Below, in pieces: positions 6,583 through 16,206 of a stretch of 28,030 nt of DNA; positions within the stretch are counted from its first letter, which is position 1, and each line of letters starts with the position of its first letter. The stretch lies in contig CAMLJR010000019.1 in NCBI GenBank assembly GCA_946480345.1, positions 1-28,030 of the forward strand. The letters run 5' to 3'. The stretch is from an uncultured Spongiibacteraceae bacterium. Lineage in GTDB: Bacteria; Pseudomonadota; Gammaproteobacteria; Pseudomonadales; CAMLJR01. Below the pieces are notes generated by a model, which did not search any database, was not told where the DNA came from, and saw only the letters and a program-made list of their open reading frames with translations. A program made the translations under genes and the position numbers.

Positions 6583-9145
6583 ACTGTACCCACAGCATGC
6601 ATCCAGTCTCGAATGGATGAGTGAGCAAGTTGTGATGGGGATAGATTCTTAATCGATAATGCAGCAACCCCGAAGTTTCCGGCGCAAAGTCGAGTTCGAA
6701 CGTCGATAGATTGTTTTCTTCATTCACAAAATGAAATGGCCTACGCTCCATCGTCTGAAATTTTCCGCCTTGAATTTTTCCATATACGCATTCGACGATC
6801 ACATCTTCGGGGCGCAAACCATTCAGATGTGCACGTACTTTCACAGTCACTGCTTCTCGATGATAAGTCTGTTGTTGCGGGCTCTCCGCAAGTTCGATCG
6901 ATACGCCCGGCCAGAGCTGTTTGATATATTTTTTCCATTCCGCCAATTTACGTGCATTGGCGGCATTATTTTCCGCCAGCTTGGCCATCTGCCGCGAAGC
7001 GGGGTGGTAGAACTTGCGAACGTAATCCATCACCATCCGTTGCGCGTTGAAATGCGGAATAATCGATTTCATCGATGCTTTCGACACTTCAACCCATCCT
7101 GTCGAATAGCCTTTATTTTCGTGGCGATAGTAGAGCGGCATCAATTCGTATTCGAGAATATCCAATAGTTCGTTAGCTTCTTCACGATTGCGTTCGTCGG
7201 CGGGAATATTGGCCGCGCGCGGCGAAATCGCCCAACCGTTGCGATGGTTAAAGCCTTCTCCCCACCAGCCATCGAGCACACTTAAATTCACCGCGCCGTT
7301 AATCGCGGCTTTTTCACCGGAGGTACCGCTGGCTTCGAGCGGGAATTCCGGTGTGTTCAACCATACATCGACACCGGCAACGAGACTGCGCGCCAGCGCG
7401 AGATCGTAGCCTTCGAGCAGAATGATTTTTCCGATGAATTCCGGTCGTAGCGATAATTCGTGAATGACTTTAATCAATTGCTGGCCAGGCACATCGTTTG
7501 GATGCGCCTTGCCTGCAAAAATCATCACACCCGGTCGCTCCGGATGATTCAGGATTTTCGCCAGCCGATCCAGATCGGAGAACAGCAGCGTAGCTCGCTT
7601 ATACGTGGCGAAGCGGCGCGCAAAACCGAACACGACGATATCGCGATCGGGATCGTCGATCTCCTGCGTAATCCGTTGCATCAGCGAATGACCGATACCA
7701 TTGCGTTCGCACTGACGCACTACGCGTTGGCAAACCTCTTCGAGCAAGGTGTGCTTGAGCGCTTTATGAATACTCCAGTAGTGGTGATCGGGAATATCGT
7801 CGATGCGTTTCCAGAATTCCGGATCGAGCAGTTGATCGCGCCACTCGTTGAAACGCATATCGAACAGACTGACCCATTCGGGCGCAAGAAAGGTTGGAAC
7901 ATGAACGCCGTTGGTAATGTAATCGATGGGATTTTCTTCGGGGAGAATCTGCGGCCATAAACCGCCTTCCATTTGCGCTGCAACGCCACCGTGAATGCGG
8001 CTCACACCATTATGAAAACGTGAACCCCGAAGCGCGAGCGTCGTCATATTGAAATCCTGCGTACTGGCATCGGTCTGACCGAGCGCAAACAGCGCATCGA
8101 AATCGAGACCGAGAGTCTGCGCATAACTACCGAAGTACATACTCATTAAATCGCGGCCGAAAAAGTCGTGTCCGGCCGGCACGGGCGTATGTGTAGTGAA
8201 TAGGGTGCCGCCACCGATCAATTCAAAAGCGCTGGCGAGATCCAGGCCTTCGGCGATTTTGATTCGACAACGCTCGAGGATTTGAAACGCCGCGTGGCCT
8301 TCGTTGATATGCCACGCGGAGGGTTTCAGGTTAAGTAATTGCAGTGCGCGAACGCCGCCGATGCCGAGCACAATTTCCTGCTGAATTCGCGTTTCTTTAT
8401 CGCCGCCATACAAACGGTGAGTAATGCCACGATCGCGCTCCTGATTTTCGGGAAGATCGGTATCCAATAAATAAAGTCGAATATGGCCGGCTTTCGCCTC
8501 CCAGACACCCACCCGTACTTTGCGGCCGGGGAAATCGAGATCGAACTGCAGGTTCTGCGTAGTGCCGTCCGCGTTGCGCAATTGCGCAGGTCGTATCGGT
8601 AAGTCTTCGGTATGGTTATCGATGTACATCGCGATCTGATGACCATGCGCATCGATCGTCTGCGTGAAATATCCCTGCTTATACAACAAGCCCACACCAA
8701 TGAAGGGAATACCGAGATCGCTTGCGGCTTTGCAATGATCGCCGGCGAGAATACCGAGGCCACCGGAATAAATCGGAAAACTTTCGTGAAGTCCGAACTC
8801 TGCACAAAAATAAGCGACGAGATCTTTTTTCGGATCGAGCAGATCGGCGCATTCCGGCTTTATACATCCATCGCAATAAGCATCGTAGCCCGCGAGAACG
8901 CGTCGAAAATCTTCCATGAAGGCACGGTCGTGCAATGCCTCTTCGAGCGTACGCTGGCGTACTCGACGCAGAAATACTTTTGGGTTGTGCCCGCATTCTT
9001 CCCACAGCGGTTGATCGAGCCGCGAAAAAATGCGGCGCACATTACGATCCCAGCTATACAGCAGATCATTGCTTAAATCGTTGAGCCGTTGTAACGGTTC
9101 GGGCAGACGGGGTTGAATTTCAAGCTTGAAAAATGTGCCGGCCAT
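6581..9145 (-). CDS. glgP: alpha-glucan (glycogen) phosphorylase
   Basis: Pyridoxal-phosphate enzyme of 854 residues that phosphorolyses alpha-1,4-glucan ends to glucose-1-phosphate in the cytoplasm. It belongs to the alpha-glucan phosphorylase subgroup with WDRNVRRIF near the N-terminus and GLGILAGDHCKAASDLG in the active-site region, rather than to the E. coli GlgP/MalP subgroup. The probable cofactor Lys612 is in EASGTSGEKAAINGA, just before NLSVLDGWWGEGF. The C-terminal ~100 residues form a beta-rich extension typical of this subgroup. It is the last gene of the leftward glgB-glgA-glgP set, 63 nt after glgA. The ribosome-binding sequence is modest (AAGGG about 8 nt before the ATG). The - strand shows no good terminator after it. 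Confidence 0.94.
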   Translation of the reverse strand: MAGTFFKLEIQPRLPEPLQRLNDLSNDLLYSWDRNVRRIFSRLDQPLWEECGHNPKVFLRRVRQRTLEEALHDRAFMEDFRRVLAGYDAYCDGCIKPECADLLDPKKDLVAYFCAEFGLHESFPIYSGGLGILAGDHCKAASDLGIPFIGVGLLYKQGYFTQTIDAHGHQIAMYIDNHTEDLPIRPAQLRNADGTTQNLQFDLDFPGRKVRVGVWEAKAGHIRLYLLDTDLPENQERDRGITHRLYGGDKETRIQQEIVLGIGGVRALQLLNLKPSAWHINEGHAAFQILERCRIKIAEGLDLASAFELIGGGTLFTTHTPVPAGHDFFGRDLMSMYFGSYAQTLGLDFDALFALGQTDASTQDFNMTTLALRGSRFHNGVSRIHGGVAAQMEGGLWPQILPEENPIDYITNGVHVPTFLAPEWVSLFDMRFNEWRDQLLDPEFWKRIDDIPDHHYWSIHKALKHTLLEEVCQRVVRQCERNGIGHSLMQRITQEIDDPDRDIVVFGFARRFATYKRATLLFSDLDRLAKILNHPERPGVMIFAGKAHPNDVPGQQLIKVIHELSLRPEFIGKIILLEGYDLALARSLVAGVDVWLNTPEFPLEASGTSGEKAAINGAVNLSVLDGWWGEGFNHRNGWAISPRAANIPADERNREEANELLDILEYELMPLYYRHENKGYSTGWVEVSKASMKSIIPHFNAQRMVMDYVRKFYHPASRQMAKLAENNAANARKLAEWKKYIKQLWPGVSIELAESPQQQTYHREAVTVKVRAHLNGLRPEDVIVECVYGKIQGGKFQTMERRPFHFVNEENNLSTFELDFAPETSGLLHYRLRIYPHHNLLTHPFETGCMLWVQ

Positions 9146-9208
9146 GTTTTAACCCTTTTTCACGTAGCTGCGCTGGATAAACGGTACATCATCATTGAAA
9201 CCAATCGA

Positions 9209-10651
9209 TCATTCACGTTGTAGGGCAGATGTATACAACTGCTCGTACTGTTGTGCGCTTTGTACCCAGGAATAATCCTGACGCATGCCGTTAGTTTGCA
9301 GTTGCCGCCACTTCTTCGGATTTTTATAACACTGCAACGCGCGTGTTACCGCATCGGCCAACGCGGCGGGATCGGGCGTATCGAACACAAAACCATTGGC
9401 ATCCGCATCATCGCTATCGGCATCGATCACGCTGTCCGCCAAACCGCCAACCCCATGCACGAGCGGCAATGTGCCATAGCGAAGACTATACAGTTGATTG
9501 AGCCCGCAAGGCTCGAATCGTGATGGCATTAAAAATAGATCCACACCGGCTTCTATACGATGTGCAAGCGCCTCGCTATAACCGATCGTCACCGCGACGT
9601 TATGCGGATACTGAGCCGCAGCTTCTCGCAACGCGATCTCGAAATGCTGTTCGCCGGTACCGATTAAAACGAGCTGTGCATTCTGTTCGATCAGCATAGG
9701 AATGATCGCCAATATCCAATCGACGCCTTTTTGCTCGACGAGCCGTCCAACGAAACCGAGTAATGGCACAGTTTCATCCTGAGGCAATTGCATCTGTTGC
9801 TGCAGCGCAATCTTATTGCGTGTTTTCAATGAAAGCTTTTGCCGGTTATACCGTTGCGGCAAATGGATATCGCTGCCCGGATTCCATTCCTGCGTATCGA
9901 TACCATTAAGGATGCCGCTGAGATAGGGACTGCGATGACGCAATAATGCATCGAGTCCATAACCGAAATGAGGTGTTTGGATTTCGCGGGCGTAGGTCGG
10001 GCTTACTGTGTTAACGCGATCCGCGAACACGATGCCGCCTTTAATAAACGAAAGCTGATTATGAAATTCGAGCGCTTCGAAATGCCACAGCGACTGCGGC
10101 AATTGCGTGGCAACAAAAGTTTCGTAAGGAAAAACTCCCTGATACGCGAGATTGTGAATCGTAAAAACCGTGGCCGGTCGTTCCGCTTCAGTACTGAGAT
10201 AGGCAGGAGCGAGACCGGTTTGCCAGTCATTACAATGCAAAATATCGGGCTGCCAATCGATACTCACACGATTCATGGCCAACATCGCCGTTACACGCGA
10301 CAACAGCAAGAAACGCCGATCGTTATCGTCGTATACCTGATTATTCGTATCGAGATAAGGATTGCCGGGGCGATCGAATAACTCGGGGCAATCGATTAGC
10401 CATGTTTTGACGCGAGTTCCAGGGAGTCGGGTTTCAATAATCGAAACCGCTGTGCCTGCGACATCGAATTCAGCGATTTTTTTTAAACCGGCAGATCGTG
10501 CTTTTGCTATCGCATCGCGATAGGCCGGTAACAACAGGCGTACATCATGTTGCAGTGCGAGCAATGCGCGCGGCAAGCTGCCGCTGACATCGGCGAGCCC
10601 ACCGGTTTTTATCAATGGATAGGCTTCGCTGGTGGCAAATAAAATTCTCAA
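9209..10651 (-). CDS. glgA: glycogen synthase (ADP-glucose)
   Basis: GT5 glycosyltransferase of 480 residues that extends alpha-1,4-glucan from ADP-glucose. It shows the N-terminal substrate loop Lys15 in KTGGLADVSG, the GFVGRL motif opening the second Rossmann domain, and the C-terminal EPCGLNQLYSLRYG motif of retaining GT-B enzymes. Length equals the family norm. Translation appears to start at TTG (10651): AAGGAG lies about 8 nt upstream, the first codons encode the canonical MRILFATSEAYPLIKTGG N-terminus, and no ATG fits. It lies 23 nt after glgB, so the two are almost certainly co-transcribed. Confidence 0.95.
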   Translation of the reverse strand: MRILFATSEAYPLIKTGGLADVSGSLPRALLALQHDVRLLLPAYRDAIAKARSAGLKKIAEFDVAGTAVSIIETRLPGTRVKTWLIDCPELFDRPGNPYLDTNNQVYDDNDRRFLLLSRVTAMLAMNRVSIDWQPDILHCNDWQTGLAPAYLSTEAERPATVFTIHNLAYQGVFPYETFVATQLPQSLWHFEALEFHNQLSFIKGGIVFADRVNTVSPTYAREIQTPHFGYGLDALLRHRSPYLSGILNGIDTQEWNPGSDIHLPQRYNRQKLSLKTRNKIALQQQMQLPQDETVPLLGFVGRLVEQKGVDWILAIIPMLIEQNAQLVLIGTGEQHFEIALREAAAQYPHNVAVTIGYSEALAHRIEAGVDLFLMPSRFEPCGLNQLYSLRYGTLPLVHGVGGLADSVIDADSDDADANGFVFDTPDPAALADAVTRALQCYKNPKKWRQLQTNGMRQDYSWVQSAQQYEQLYTSALQRE

Positions 10652-10674
10652 ACCCAGTTCTCCTTAAACTGTCT

Positions 10675-12870
10675 CTACGTTTCCTGCCACTTCAACACCA
10701 AACCGCCCAATGGCGGCAATGTGAAGGTGAGAGATTGCGGACGATTCATCCACGGCTCTGGTGCGGTATATAAATCTTGACCATTACCCACATTCGAGCC
10801 GCCGTAATACAGTGAATCCGAGTTCAGCAATTCGCGATAGCGACCTGCGCGCGGTACGCCGATCTTGTAATTGGTGCGTACCACCGGCGTGAAATTAAAA
10901 ACGGAAATCGTAAATTCATTGCCGTCTTTGCGCAGATAGCTGATAACCGATTGCGCAGCATCGTGACAATCGATCCATTCGAAACCCGCGTCGGTAAAGC
11001 TATCTTGATACAGACTCGATTCGCTGCGGTAGAGCCGATTCAAATCGCCAATCAATTGCAGCAAGCCGCGATGATCGTCGTTTTCCAGTAAATCCCAATC
11101 GAGTTCGCGCGCTTGCGCCCATTCGCGCCATTGTCCGAATTCGCCGCCCATGAAAATCAGTTTTGCGCCGGGGTAGGTGAACATATAGGTGAACAACAAT
11201 CGTAGATTGGCGAATTTTTGCCAACGATCTCCTGGCATTTTTCCGATCAACGATAGTTTGCCGTGGACAACTTCATCGTGCGAAAAAGGCAGTACGAAAT
11301 TTTCCGAAAACGCGTACATCAAACCGAACGTCAGACGGTCGTGATGATAATGGCGATAGATCGGATCGTTGCTCATGTATGAGAGCGTGTCGTGCATCCA
11401 GCCCATATTCCACTTCATCGAAAAGCCGAGACCGCCCACCCAGGTCGGGCGAGTCACTTGCGGCCAAGCGGTCGATTCCTCCGCAAGAATTAATGTGCCG
11501 GGATGGCGACCGTGCGTCAGTTCGTTGAGCTGGCGTAAAAAATCGATCGCTTCCAGATTTTCGCGGCCGCCATGAATATTGGGTACCCAATCCTCAGGTT
11601 CGCGCGAGTAATCGAGATAGAGCATTGATGCCACAGCATCGACACGCAGTCCATCGAGGTGAAATTCTTCGAGCCAAAAATTCGCGCTGGCCAGTAAAAA
11701 ATTACGCACTTCGTTGCGACCGAAGTTATAAATCAGAGTACCCCAATCGCGATGTTCGCCTCGGCGGGGATCTTCGTGTTCATACAATGCTGTGCCGTCG
11801 AAACGAGCGAGTGCGTGCGCATCTTTCGGAAAGTGCGCGGGTACCCAATCGAGAATCACGCCGATGTTTTGCTGATGGCAGTAATCAACGAAGTACCGGA
11901 AATCATCCACGTTGCCGAATCGGCTAGTCGGCGCGAAGTAACCGGTCGTTTGATAGCCCCACGAATCGTCGAGCGGATGTTCAGTAATAGGCAGTAGCTC
12001 GACGTGTGTAAAGCCCAGCGGCTTTACGTAATCCACCAGGTGATGCGCCAGCTCGCGATAATTCAGAAAACCGCCGTGTTCATTACGCCGCCACGAACCT
12101 AAATGGACTTCGTAAATCGATAATGGCTGATGCAGCCATTGATTATCGTTACGTTGTTGCAACCAATCGAGATCTTGCCATTGATATTGCGACGGCGACG
12201 AAACCAGCGCCGCAGTTTTTGGCCGCAGTTCGAACTGCGCACCATAGGGATCGGCTTTTTGCTGTATCTGTCCGTCGCGGCTTCTTATCTCAAATTTATA
12301 CAACGTACCGTGTGGTAATTCGGGAATAAATAATTCCCAGACACCACTGCTGCCACGCGAACGCATCGGATGCCGGCGTCCATCCCAATTATTAAAATCG
12401 CCAACGACGCTGATGCGGTCGGCATTGGGTGCCCATGTAGCAAATAAAACACCTTCAATTGAACCGACGGTTCGCGCGTTCGCTCCGAGGTGCCGATATA
12501 TATGCCAATGCTTGCCTTCGCCGAACAGATGTAAATCGTAATCCGATAACAATGGAGAGAAGGTGTAGGGATCGATTGCGCTATGCCATTCACCGAACGG
12601 GTAACGCCAACGTGCGCGATAATGATGAGGCAACTCGGGCGGGGGATTGGTTAATTCGAAGAAGCCCTCATCGCCAACAGCCTGCATCGCCAGCCATTCA
12701 TTCCCGCATTCAATTTCAATGTGCTTGGCGCCCGGAATAAATATTCTGACCAATTGCTTATCGCCGGATTTATGGCGACCTAATAACTGAAATGGATCGT
12801 GATGACGCGCTTCGATCAGAGGCTGTAGCTGTGGGGTGGCGGGCTTTTGCAATTCAGATACCTTTTTCAT
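10675..12870 (-). CDS. glgB: 1,4-alpha-glucan branching enzyme
   Basis: GH13 branching enzyme of 731 residues, close to the E. coli length (728). It makes alpha-1,6 branches by cutting and transferring alpha-1,4 chains. An N-terminal CBM48 module ([13 protein letters not shown], then [19 protein letters not shown]) precedes the catalytic barrel. Catalytic residues are Asp411 ([10 protein letters not shown]) and Glu464 (ILAEEST), with the transition-state Asp in SHDEVVHGK. The extra N1 domain of the long proteobacterial form is present in part. The start lacks a strong ribosome-binding sequence but is the only ATG giving the MKKV N-terminus, and it faces glgC across a 329-nt divergent region. 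First gene of the glgB-glgA-glgP unit. Confidence 0.95.
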   Translation of the reverse strand: MKKVSELQKPATPQLQPLIEARHHDPFQLLGRHKSGDKQLVRIFIPGAKHIEIECGNEWLAMQAVGDEGFFELTNPPPELPHHYRARWRYPFGEWHSAIDPYTFSPLLSDYDLHLFGEGKHWHIYRHLGANARTVGSIEGVLFATWAPNADRISVVGDFNNWDGRRHPMRSRGSSGVWELFIPELPHGTLYKFEIRSRDGQIQQKADPYGAQFELRPKTAALVSSPSQYQWQDLDWLQQRNDNQWLHQPLSIYEVHLGSWRRNEHGGFLNYRELAHHLVDYVKPLGFTHVELLPITEHPLDDSWGYQTTGYFAPTSRFGNVDDFRYFVDYCHQQNIGVILDWVPAHFPKDAHALARFDGTALYEHEDPRRGEHRDWGTLIYNFGRNEVRNFLLASANFWLEEFHLDGLRVDAVASMLYLDYSREPEDWVPNIHGGRENLEAIDFLRQLNELTHGRHPGTLILAEESTAWPQVTRPTWVGGLGFSMKWNMGWMHDTLSYMSNDPIYRHYHHDRLTFGLMYAFSENFVLPFSHDEVVHGKLSLIGKMPGDRWQKFANLRLLFTYMFTYPGAKLIFMGGEFGQWREWAQARELDWDLLENDDHRGLLQLIGDLNRLYRSESSLYQDSFTDAGFEWIDCHDAAQSVISYLRKDGNEFTISVFNFTPVVRTNYKIGVPRAGRYRELLNSDSLYYGGSNVGNGQDLYTAPEPWMNRPQSLTFTLPPLGGLVLKWQET

Positions 12871-12926
12871 TTTTTGCCACGGGTGCCTATTCGCTGCAAT
12901 TCTGTAGCCAAGCGAGCTGGGAGATT

Positions 12927-12943
12927 AACAAAAAATATTTGTT
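12927..12943. promoter_or_regulatory. candidate operator, AT-rich inverted repeat
   Basis: AACAAA (12927-12932) and TTTGTT (12938-12943) form a perfect 6-bp inverted repeat with a 5-bp AT spacer. Its centre is about 65 nt upstream of the glgB start codon, a usual position for a promoter or operator. No known regulator consensus is matched. Confidence 0.35.
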
Positions 12944-12982
12944 GTTCCACAAAAATCTTTGGCGCAGTATGGATTTGCAAAC

Positions 12983-13010
12983 GGTACTTAACGCCACCGA
13001 GCGAAGTACC
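12983..13010. promoter_or_regulatory. 28-nt hairpin/inverted repeat in the glgB-glgC divergent region
   Basis: GGTACTT (12983-12989) and AAGTACC (13004-13010) are perfectly inverted. Inside, CGC (12992-12994) can pair with GCG (13001-13003), leaving a 6-nt loop and an AA bulge. No T run follows on either strand, so it is not a terminator. It lies 113 nt from the glgB start and 190 nt from the glgC start, and could be an operator or a leader structure. Confidence 0.5.
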
Positions 13011-13199
13011 CTCACGTTGAACTTACATTTTCGAAAACTACGTCAGCCCACTTCGAATTGGCCGTCATCTTGCATTCGCCAATCGGAAACCTGATTTCGA
13101 TAGTGGTAGAGTTCATGTCGACAGCAAAAAAACGGTACGCGAAAGCCAAGCGCCATCAGAATAACAACGGTGCTTTATCGAGCGCCTAAGGAGAAAAAT

Positions 13200-14468
13200 A
13201 TGGCTAGCCCTGTCTCCGGCCGCTTCGTCAGCCGTCTCACTCGCGAAACCCTTGCCTTGATTCTCGCGGGCGGGCGTGGCACTCGACTCAAACAATTAAC
13301 GGACTGGCGCGCTAAACCGGCGGTGCCCTTCGGTGGTAAATTTCGCATTATCGATTTTCCTCTTTCCAATTGTTTGAATTCCGGCATCCGCCGTGTCGGT
13401 GTGCTGACTCAATACAAGGCACACTCGCTGATTGGGCATATTCAGCGCGGCTGGGGCTTCCTGCGCGGCGAACTTGGCGAATTCGTCGAAGTGCTTCCGG
13501 CACAGCAACGTATCGAAACATCCTGGTATGAAGGTACCGCCGATGCCGTGTTGCAAAATCTGGACATCATTCGCAGTCATGAACCCAGCTACGTGCTGAT
13601 TCTGGCAGGCGATCATGTTTATAAAATGGATTACGGCACCATGCTTGCGGCACATGTCGATCAAGGTGCCGATGTTACCGTCGGGTGCATCGAAGTGCCT
13701 GTCGAAGAAGCAACCGCGTTCGGGGTGATGAAAATCGATTCCGATAATCGCGTACTTGAATTCAATGAAAAACCCGCTCAGCCAGACTCGATGCCCGGTA
13801 AGCCAGGCATTGCGCTCGCGTCGATGGGTATTTATGTTTTCAGCACCAAAATTCTGCAGGAAGAACTGGTTCGCGATCGCAAGGATGCAGAATCGTCGCA
13901 CGATTTCGGTCGCGACATTATTCCCTCGTTACTTAATCGTGCAAAGGTATGCGCATTTCCGTTTCGTGACCATACATCGAGCGCGCAGGCCTACTGGCGA
14001 GATGTGGGTACCGTCGATGCGTTTTGGGCGGCCAATCTTGAATTAATTGGCGTTACGCCGGATTTGAATTTGTACGACGGCGATTGGCCGATCTGGACAT
14101 ATCAGCCGCAACTGCCGCCTGCCAAGTTTATTTTCGATGACGACGATCGTCGCGGAACTGCCGTCGATTCTATGATCGCGGGGGGCTGCGTAGTGTCGGG
14201 ATCGACCGTGCGAAATTCGGTTTTATTTTCGAATGTTCGCGTGCATTCATTTTGCGAAATCGAAGATTCGGTGATATTTCCTGAAGTCGATATTGCGCGC
14301 CATTGTCGGATTCGACGTGCGATTCTCGATCGAGGTTGTCAGGTACCCGAGCACTCGCGTATTGGTTTCGATCTCGACGAGGATCGAAAGCGTTTTCACG
14401 TTAGCGAAAATGGCGTGGTGTTGGTGACACCGGAAATGCTGGGCCAAGATTTTCACCATCAGATCTAA
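13200..14468 (+). CDS. glgC: glucose-1-phosphate adenylyltransferase (ADP-glucose pyrophosphorylase)
   Basis: Makes ADP-glucose from ATP and glucose-1-phosphate, the committed step of glycogen synthesis. It is 422 residues from the ATG at 13200, chosen because TAAGGAG lies 7 nt upstream; a longer TTG-started frame from 13170 was rejected. It shows the nucleotidyl-transfer signature [11 protein letters not shown] (20-30) with KPAVPFGGK (39-47), [12 protein letters not shown], the catalytic-loop [11 protein letters not shown], and FNEKPA for sugar binding. The C-terminal half is a left-handed beta-helix (repeats such as [11 protein letters not shown] and [12 protein letters not shown]). Such enzymes are usually allosteric homotetramers. 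It heads the rightward unit glgC-GH57-malQ, 43 nt before the GH57 gene. Confidence 0.95.
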   Translation: MASPVSGRFVSRLTRETLALILAGGRGTRLKQLTDWRAKPAVPFGGKFRIIDFPLSNCLNSGIRRVGVLTQYKAHSLIGHIQRGWGFLRGELGEFVEVLPAQQRIETSWYEGTADAVLQNLDIIRSHEPSYVLILAGDHVYKMDYGTMLAAHVDQGADVTVGCIEVPVEEATAFGVMKIDSDNRVLEFNEKPAQPDSMPGKPGIALASMGIYVFSTKILQEELVRDRKDAESSHDFGRDIIPSLLNRAKVCAFPFRDHTSSAQAYWRDVGTVDAFWAANLELIGVTPDLNLYDGDWPIWTYQPQLPPAKFIFDDDDRRGTAVDSMIAGGCVVSGSTVRNSVLFSNVRVHSFCEIEDSVIFPEVDIARHCRIRRAILDRGCQVPEHSRIGFDLDEDRKRFHVSENGVVLVTPEMLGQDFHHQI

Positions 14469-14511
14469 TATTCAATCTCCGCGCATAACCATTGAAACAC
14501 GGAAGATGTAA

Positions 14512-16206
14512 ATGAAAGTGGTTCTTTGCTGGCACATGCATCAACCGGAATATCGCGATCTTGTCACCGGTGAATTTCAGCTTCCGTGGACCTACCTGCA
14601 CGCGATTAAAGATTATGTCGACATGGCTGCGCATTTGGAAATGCATCCAGATGCCAGCGCCGTCGTCAACTTCGCGCCGGTGTTGCTCGATCAGATCGAA
14701 GCTTACTGCGCTGCCATTATGCGGTATTTAGAAACTGGGGCAGCATTGCCCGATGGCATTCTCGCTTCGCTGGTTGAAAACGAGTTTCCAAAAGATGGCG
14801 AACAGCGCTTAGCATTTTTGAAAAAGTTGACACGCGTCAATCGCAAACGTGTGATCGAGCGCTTTCCGGCATTTTCACAACTTGTGCAGATCATCGACTG
14901 GCTCGATCAAAATCCTTATGCAGCGGGTTATTGCTCCGATCAATTGTTGATTGATACATCGATGTGGTACCACTTGGGATGGATCGCGGAAACTGTTCGA
15001 CGAAGCGACCCGCGCGTGCTGCAACTTCAGAAAAAAGGCACGCAATATTCCGATGCGGAGCGCCGTTCCTTACTCGTGATAATTCATGAGCTGTTGGTGT
15101 CGGTGATTCCACGTTATCGCGCCCTTGCGCAAAAAGGGCAGGTGGAGTTAGCGATGAGTCCCTATGCTCATCCGATTGTGCCGCTGTTGCTCGATTTGCA
15201 GAGCGCACACGAAGCGATGCCCGCCGCGTCGTTACCGGTAGCACTGCATTATCCCGGCGGCCGCGAACGCGCTGTGTGGCATCTTCGGCGCGGCATCGAA
15301 ACGTTTGAGCGTCACTTCGGTATACGTGCGACGGGTTGTTGGCCATCGGAAGGCAGCATTAGTTCCGCAACGTTAGCTTTATTAGCAGAGAACGGTTTTG
15401 CATGGGCAGCCAGTGGCGAAACCGTGTTGCGCAACAGCATCAAAAAGGACCCGCACGAGCAGGGGCTCGAAATCCGCGCGGATAATTTACATCGGACATA
15501 TGTTTCGGAAGGCGTTCATTGTTTTTTTCGCGATGATGGGCTATCCGACAAAATTGGTTTTCTCTATGCCGATTGGCATGGCGACGATGCTGTCGCGAAT
15601 TTAATCCACGATCTTGAGCACATCGCGGCAACTTCGTCGCAACACGATGACGCCGTGGTATCGATTATTCTCGATGGCGAAAATGCGTGGGAATACTATC
15701 CGGAAAACGGATTTTATTTTCTCGATGCTTTGTACAAGAAACTAAGTTCCCATGAAACGCTTGAATTAACCACCTTCCAGAAAATCGTTAATGACGCATC
15801 GTTGTCACGCGCTGAATTGCCCGGTGTTGTCGCCGGCAGCTGGGTGTATGGCACATTTTCGACATGGATTGGCAGCGCCGATAAAAATCGCGGCTGGGAT
15901 TTGTTGTGCGAAGCAAAAAATCATTTCGATGGCGCAATAGCGAGCGGACGTTTGCATGGCGCCAAGCTGCAACGTGCAATCGAACAATTGGCGATCTGCG
16001 AAGGCTCCGACTGGTTCTGGTGGTTCGGCGATTACAATCCAGCCGCGGCCGTCAGCGATTTCGAACAATTATTTCGCCAACATTTACGACAGCTTTATAC
16101 CTTGATCGCCATTGAACCGCCGGAGTCTCTAACACAATCGATTAGCCGCGGTGGTGGCAACCCAGAACGCGGCGGTGTCATGCTGCATGGACAGGAAACT
16201 CATTGA
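14512..16206 (+). CDS. glycoside hydrolase family 57 protein (alpha-amylase/alpha-glucanotransferase type)
   Basis: GH57 enzyme of 564 residues, cytoplasmic (no signal peptide), expected to hydrolyse or transfer alpha-1,4-glucan chains. The first strand holds the GH57 signature His8-x-His10 (LCWHMHQPEY). The nucleophile is Glu280 in GCWPSEGSIS and the acid/base is Asp388 in IILDGENAWEYY; SDWFWWFGDYN marks the C-terminal helical region. It resembles the COG1449 amylase group rather than the GH57 branching enzymes. The start has GGAAG about 8 nt upstream. It sits 43 nt after glgC, and its stop codon overlaps the malQ ATG by one base (TGATG), implying translational coupling. Hydrolase versus transferase activity cannot be decided here. 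Confidence 0.9.
   Translation: MKVVLCWHMHQPEYRDLVTGEFQLPWTYLHAIKDYVDMAAHLEMHPDASAVVNFAPVLLDQIEAYCAAIMRYLETGAALPDGILASLVENEFPKDGEQRLAFLKKLTRVNRKRVIERFPAFSQLVQIIDWLDQNPYAAGYCSDQLLIDTSMWYHLGWIAETVRRSDPRVLQLQKKGTQYSDAERRSLLVIIHELLVSVIPRYRALAQKGQVELAMSPYAHPIVPLLLDLQSAHEAMPAASLPVALHYPGGRERAVWHLRRGIETFERHFGIRATGCWPSEGSISSATLALLAENGFAWAASGETVLRNSIKKDPHEQGLEIRADNLHRTYVSEGVHCFFRDDGLSDKIGFLYADWHGDDAVANLIHDLEHIAATSSQHDDAVVSIILDGENAWEYYPENGFYFLDALYKKLSSHETLELTTFQKIVNDASLSRAELPGVVAGSWVYGTFSTWIGSADKNRGWDLLCEAKNHFDGAIASGRLHGAKLQRAIEQLAICEGSDWFWWFGDYNPAAAVSDFEQLFRQHLRQLYTLIAIEPPESLTQSISRGGGNPERGGVMLHGQETH

Larger units (their letters stand above)
12871..13199. promoter_or_regulatory. divergent glgB/glgC control region
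   Basis: 329 nt without a convincing gene between two divergent starts, so it must hold promoters for both glg units. I could not place confident -35/-10 pairs. Two inverted repeats stand out and are listed separately (12927-12943 and 12983-13010). A 100-residue frame across it runs into glgB on the other strand and looks like chance. Confidence 0.6.

Noticed and set aside
7460..7960. 166-residue + strand frame inside glgP
   Set aside because: Antisense to a well-conserved phosphorylase; no support of its own.
12792..13094. 100-residue + strand frame in the glgB/glgC divergent region
   Set aside because: It overlaps the start of glgB in antisense, shows no family features and has no ribosome-binding site.
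13296..13901. 201-residue - strand frame inside glgC
   Set aside because: Antisense shadow of glgC; the + strand frame has all ADP-glucose pyrophosphorylase motifs.
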